Shown here one piece after another: positions 60,421 to 64,000 of a stretch of DNA of 64,000 bases. Source of the stretch: Melieria omissa (Eukaryota > Arthropoda > Insecta > Diptera > Ulidiidae); the NCBI GenBank assembly GCA_963971225.1, contig OZ020269.1:17792921-17856920 (forward strand). The letters are read 5' to 3'. Below the pieces are notes generated by a model. That model did not search any database. It worked only from the letters and a program-made list of their open reading frames with translations, and was not told where the DNA came from. The translations under genes were made by a program, and so were the position numbers. The number at the start of each line of letters is the position of its first letter. Positions within the stretch are counted from its first letter, which is position 1.

Positions 60421-62145
60421 TGTTCAGATATTCACAACTTGCTTTCACTACATATTGAAACGACTGTTATTTTTTAGATATCCACAACTTTCGTTCAGTT
60501 GAATTCAATTTTCGTCGTTTTTCATATAATTATATTGTAGAGTTCAGAAATCTTTCAAATATCCACAACTTTTGTTCAGTCAAATTAAAACCTCGAATAT
60601 TTTTCAGGTCGTTTTTACGTCTTTTGTTCATTCAAATATTTTTTAGATATCCACAACTTTCGTTCAATTAACCTTTTCCGACATGAAAATAAACCGGGCT
60701 GTATGAATGGTATGGGCTGTAGTCCAATATATTGGACATTGTTACTGAAAGGGTTAAAGTTCAAACCTCGAAAAATTTGCAGACCACCACAACTTTAGTT
60801 CATTCAAATTCAAACGGCGAATATTTTTCAGATATTTGCAATTTTCCTTCAGTCCAATTAAAATTTCGGATGTTTTTCAGATATCCACATCTTTCATTCA
60901 ATTCCAATTCACTTCAATTCGAACCTCGGGTATTTTTCAGATATCCAATACTTTCTTTCAATTTCAATGGTTGTGTTGTGGATATTTTTCAAATATCCAC
61001 AACTTTCATTCAATTCAAATTCAATTTTTGGATATTTATCAGATAACCACAACTTTCGTTCAGTCAAATTCAAACCACAGATATTTTTCACACATTCACA
61101 ACTTTCGTTGAGTCAAATTCAAACCTCGACTATCTTTCGGATATCCACAACTATAGTTCAGTGAAATTCATATCTCGGATATTTTTCGATATCTAAGACT
61201 TTCGTTCAATTCAATTAAAATTTTAAATATTTTCTAGATATCCACAACTATCGTTCAGTCAAATTCAAACCTCGAATATATGTAAAATATCTACAACTTC
61301 CATTGAATTTAAATTCAAATTTTGGATATTTTTCAGATAACCACAACTTTCGGTCAGTCAAATTCAAACCTCGACTATCTTTCGGATAACTACATTTTCT
61401 GTACTGTCAAATTCAGGCCTCGGATATTTTTCGATAGACAGGACTTTCGTTCAATTAGATTAAAAATTTAAATATTTTTCAGATATCCACAACTATCGTT
61501 CAGTCAAATTCAAACATCATATATTTTTCAAATATCCACACCTTTCATTCAATTCAAATTCGATTTATGGTTATTTTGCAGATAACCACAGCTTTACTTA
61601 AATTCAGACCTCGAGTATTTTTCAGATATCGAAAGCTTTCGTTCAGTCAACAAAACTTAGAAAATTTTTCAGACAAGCAATCATTCCATACAAATTCGAA
61701 TTATGGATATTTTGCAGGTAACCACAACTTTCGTTCAATTCAAATTCAGACCTTGAGTATTTTTCAGATATCCACAGCTTTCGTTCAGTCAAAAAAACCT
61801 AGACAATTTTTCAAACAACTACAACTTTCATTCAATTTAAATTCAGACCTCAAAAATTTTTCCGATATCCACAACTTTCGTTCAATTCTAAAAAACCTCG
61901 CACATTTTTCAGATAACCACAATTTTCGTTCAGTGAAATGCAAACCATGGATATTTTTCACATATCCACAACTTTCTATAATTTCAAAACTCGAAAATTG
62001 TTCAGAGCACCACTTCGTTTGTTCATTTCAAATTCAAACCTCGACTATTTCTTGGATATCTAAATTTTATGTTCAGTCAAACTCAGACCTCAATCAACTT
62101 AGCAAATATTCAATCAACTTAGCAAATATTTTGTAACCAATTTCA
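60420..62145. repeat. 51-bp minisatellite, about 30 units
   Basis: The unit 'atatttttcagatatccacaactttcgttcagtcaaattcaaacctcg' recurs with a typical spacing of about 51 bp (for example 60,934, 60,985, 61,035, 61,084). Fifty-one is 17 codons, so plus-strand frames (60,732-61,046; 61,567-62,136, up to 189 codons) read FFRYP.LSF-like repeats. Indels shift the frame repeatedly and both strands hold frames, which argues against coding. Confidence 0.9.
60668..60757. mobile_element. 90-bp TTAA-flanked mini-element inside the minisatellite
   Basis: TTAACCTTTTCC at 60668 and, reversed from 60757, TTAACCCTTTCAG agree at TTAACC(T/C)TTTC, and both ends carry TTAA. The centre has a 16-bp perfect palindrome, GTCCAATATATTGGAC, at 60722-60737. 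The block interrupts the 51-bp repeat rhythm. It looks like a very small piggyBac-type MITE or a deletion derivative. Confidence 0.6.
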
Positions 62146-62149
62146 GTTG

Positions 62150-63998
62150 AAAATATCTTTCAAAATTCGTTTAGGCAAGTGGTGGTTTATTGCATTGTAA
62201 AGCAGACATGTTCCGATCAAGTATGGAATAACTCATCCGACATCTGGCATTCGCTGCTCTAATCACAGGTTTTTTACTTTTTCGACTTTTCATGACATTT
62301 TGACAGATACACATCTCTATATCATCAGACCTAAAGCTCAAGAAAGAAAAATAAGATTACTTTTCAGACAGTTTTAAGATTGATTGACTCTCTTTGGTTT
62401 GAGCGCACGAGTTATGTCATTGGCAATGTTCAGCCATAAGGAAAGAACATTTTTAGACGCAGAAGAGTGTTTGAGAAGAGTAATTCGCATCAAACAAGGA
62501 TACCAGCTTTGCATGTCCTATGACTTAAGCTCAGAAATAGCTTGTGGTTTATTTGCATTGCCCAGGGATTTCAAAAGACCTCAACGAATTATGGGGAAAT
62601 AGCTCAATCTGTACATTGTTGCTTCAATAAATCGATTCTTTTCACAATGACAACGCATTATTCCTTCGAGTAGCGTTCAATTTTTGAAAATCAGAACAAT
62701 TCGAAAAATTTTAGTGGGCACTTTAATACCTTATATTACATTTTTTAATACTACAAATTCTACTAAAATCATCCAACTAAACTTTCCTCTAATGTGCCAC
62801 AAAAAAGCGTGAAACGTGAAGCTGTCACAATATTAATTTTATTGAAAATTTGCATAATCAAATTTCAATGTCAAAATAGCCAACGGCCATAATTTAGACC
62901 ACTCTCAGAGTTAGTCAGTATCCTGGCCATGAAATTGCTGCCAATCAACAATTTTATTTAACATTATCATTGGACGTTTTAAACGTCAACAACGTCGGGC
63001 GCGTATTTACAAGCTGACGCATCACTGGCGGCCGAATGCTGTCAGTGTTGGTGCAATTTCCAATTGCTAAAAAGTAAAAATAATATTATTTATTGGGCAG
63101 TGCTATAGCTGGCTGGGGCTGTTTAGGGGGCGCCGAGTCGGAGCTGTTGGCTGCCAGTCAGCGAGCGAGCGCGCCGACAAATAGCGTTGCCAATCTATTT
63201 CGCTGCAGACAAGCAGTCGATGCGTTTAGCATGTCCCTCACTTGATTTGGTTGTTGTTGTAGTTCTTGTTGTTGTAGTTCTTTTTACTGTTGTTGGTGGT
63301 ATTGGCGATAATGAATTCGGTGTCAATCTTTATTTGGCAATGAATGTCATGTAAGAAATCAAGCCAGCCAAACATACACACACACACGCACGCACACGCA
63401 TAGCCATACAATCAGACAGATAGACAGTCGGTGAATTGAATGCATGGAGCGGAAGCGGCAGCTGCCGAATTTGGGGAGTGCAAACAATGTCGACAATGAG
63501 GCAGCCGATGGGCGGAGGCAGAGGAGAGAAAAACTAAGGCGGCATAGAAAAATAACAGCAACAATAGCAACAGTAGCCATTGTTGGCTGTGGGGTGGCAA
63601 CATGTTGTTGCAAATAAATAATAAAGCAACCAAGCTCGCGTCTGGTGTTTGTGTGTGTGTGTGTGTGTGCGCGCAGCTGAAGCATTAAATTAATGATCCA
63701 ATAATAGTCAAACAAAAGTAAATTGAAGCGACTAGTGAAATGTGTGCTGTGTCGCATCAGAATAAAGAATCAAATAAAATAAAAATCAAGGCAACAACAG
63801 CGCTGGGGCCAAGGCACGAACGCGAGCGCAGTGACAGCGCAGCGGAACTTCCGTATTACGCACAAATGAAGCTGTCATTTCAAATGTCAATTTGGCGTGC
63901 AAGTGTAGTGCTCGCACTCAGCGACGACCGCAACGACGCGTAACCGTCCAACTGCGCTGTCTGTCTGTCCATGTTGGCTATCAGTCTGCCAGCCGCCA
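62150..63998. other. No gene recognised; GC-rich patches toward the right edge
   Basis: A 72-codon plus-strand frame at 62384-62602 has no recognised domain. From about 62,990 the DNA becomes GC-richer, with 'cagtcagcgagcgagcgcgccgac' at 63,156, CA/TG repeats at 63,375-63,402 and 63,648-63,672, and a GC-rich block at 63,800-64,000. These could be promoter or 5' untranslated DNA of a gene beyond the window, which I cannot show from here. Confidence 0.35.
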
Positions 63999-64000
63999 GC

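Noticed and set aside
60732..62136. Plus-strand frames of up to 189 codons
   Set aside because: Satellite-derived, broken by indels between units, no start context or domain.
62384..62602. A 72-codon gene
   Set aside because: No recognisable domain, no supporting context; length within chance expectation.

Overview
The window looks like non-coding DNA from a higher fly, most likely a tephritid fruit fly. The base composition is AT-rich. Dispersed CAA/TTG and CA/TG microsatellites, of the kind common in fly intergenic and intronic DNA, are everywhere. A tRNA-headed SINE at 19.03-19.29 kb carries body phrases (a 'gccgccgtagc' head, 'aaaaagctcc', 'actgtaggtccc') that I recall from tephritid genomes; that is memory, not a search. 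There are no bacterial signatures. I find no intact host protein-coding gene. The longest open frames fall inside pentanucleotide arrays, minisatellites or GC-rich patches that are open on both strands, and none shows a recognisable domain.

Layout. 0-3 kb: a 149-bp inverted-repeat element, an 82-bp satellite of about 15 units, and a degenerate tandem repeat. 6-7.4 kb: degenerate repeats and a complete 303-bp TTAA-flanked MITE. 10.3-12.8 kb: 3' ends of LINE retrotransposons, a tRNA-like SINE head and a hairpin. 14.7-15.5 kb: a nearly pure (GACTAA)n array of about 130 units. 18.3-19.3 kb: a dispersed repeat (copy A) and the SINE. 21-24.8 kb: LINE relics and a dead mariner inserted in a tandem repeat. 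25-28 kb: a possible solo LTR or untranslated exon, two recursive-splice-like motifs, and a 459-bp MITE. 30.9-33.7 kb: a 76-bp tandem repeat and a dense cluster of hAT-like and TTAA-flanked MITEs with a LINE relic. 37.3-38.1 kb: inverted copy B of the 18-kb repeat, split by a 240-bp 5'-truncated LINE with a 13-bp target-site duplication. 41.3-42.65 kb, 44.8-46.9 kb and 60.4-62.1 kb: three large minisatellites with periods near 57, 303 and 51 bp. 49.8-50.7 kb and 57.6-58.5 kb: two long (TAAAA)n arrays. The remaining stretches are unique-looking AT-rich DNA.

The only coding remains belong to transposons: a mariner transposase pseudogene and several C-terminal fragments of LINE ORF2 (RNase H-like 'WVPEH', 'GHC' and zinc-knuckle 'LCHCPAL' motifs). 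The LINE copies end in CCTAA-like tails. Several plus-strand motifs in which a polypyrimidine-CAG acceptor directly abuts a GT donor (best at 25,766/25,767) would fit the window lying inside a very long plus-strand intron, but this is inference. I found no new enzymatic or defence system. The most notable content is the transposon and satellite architecture.
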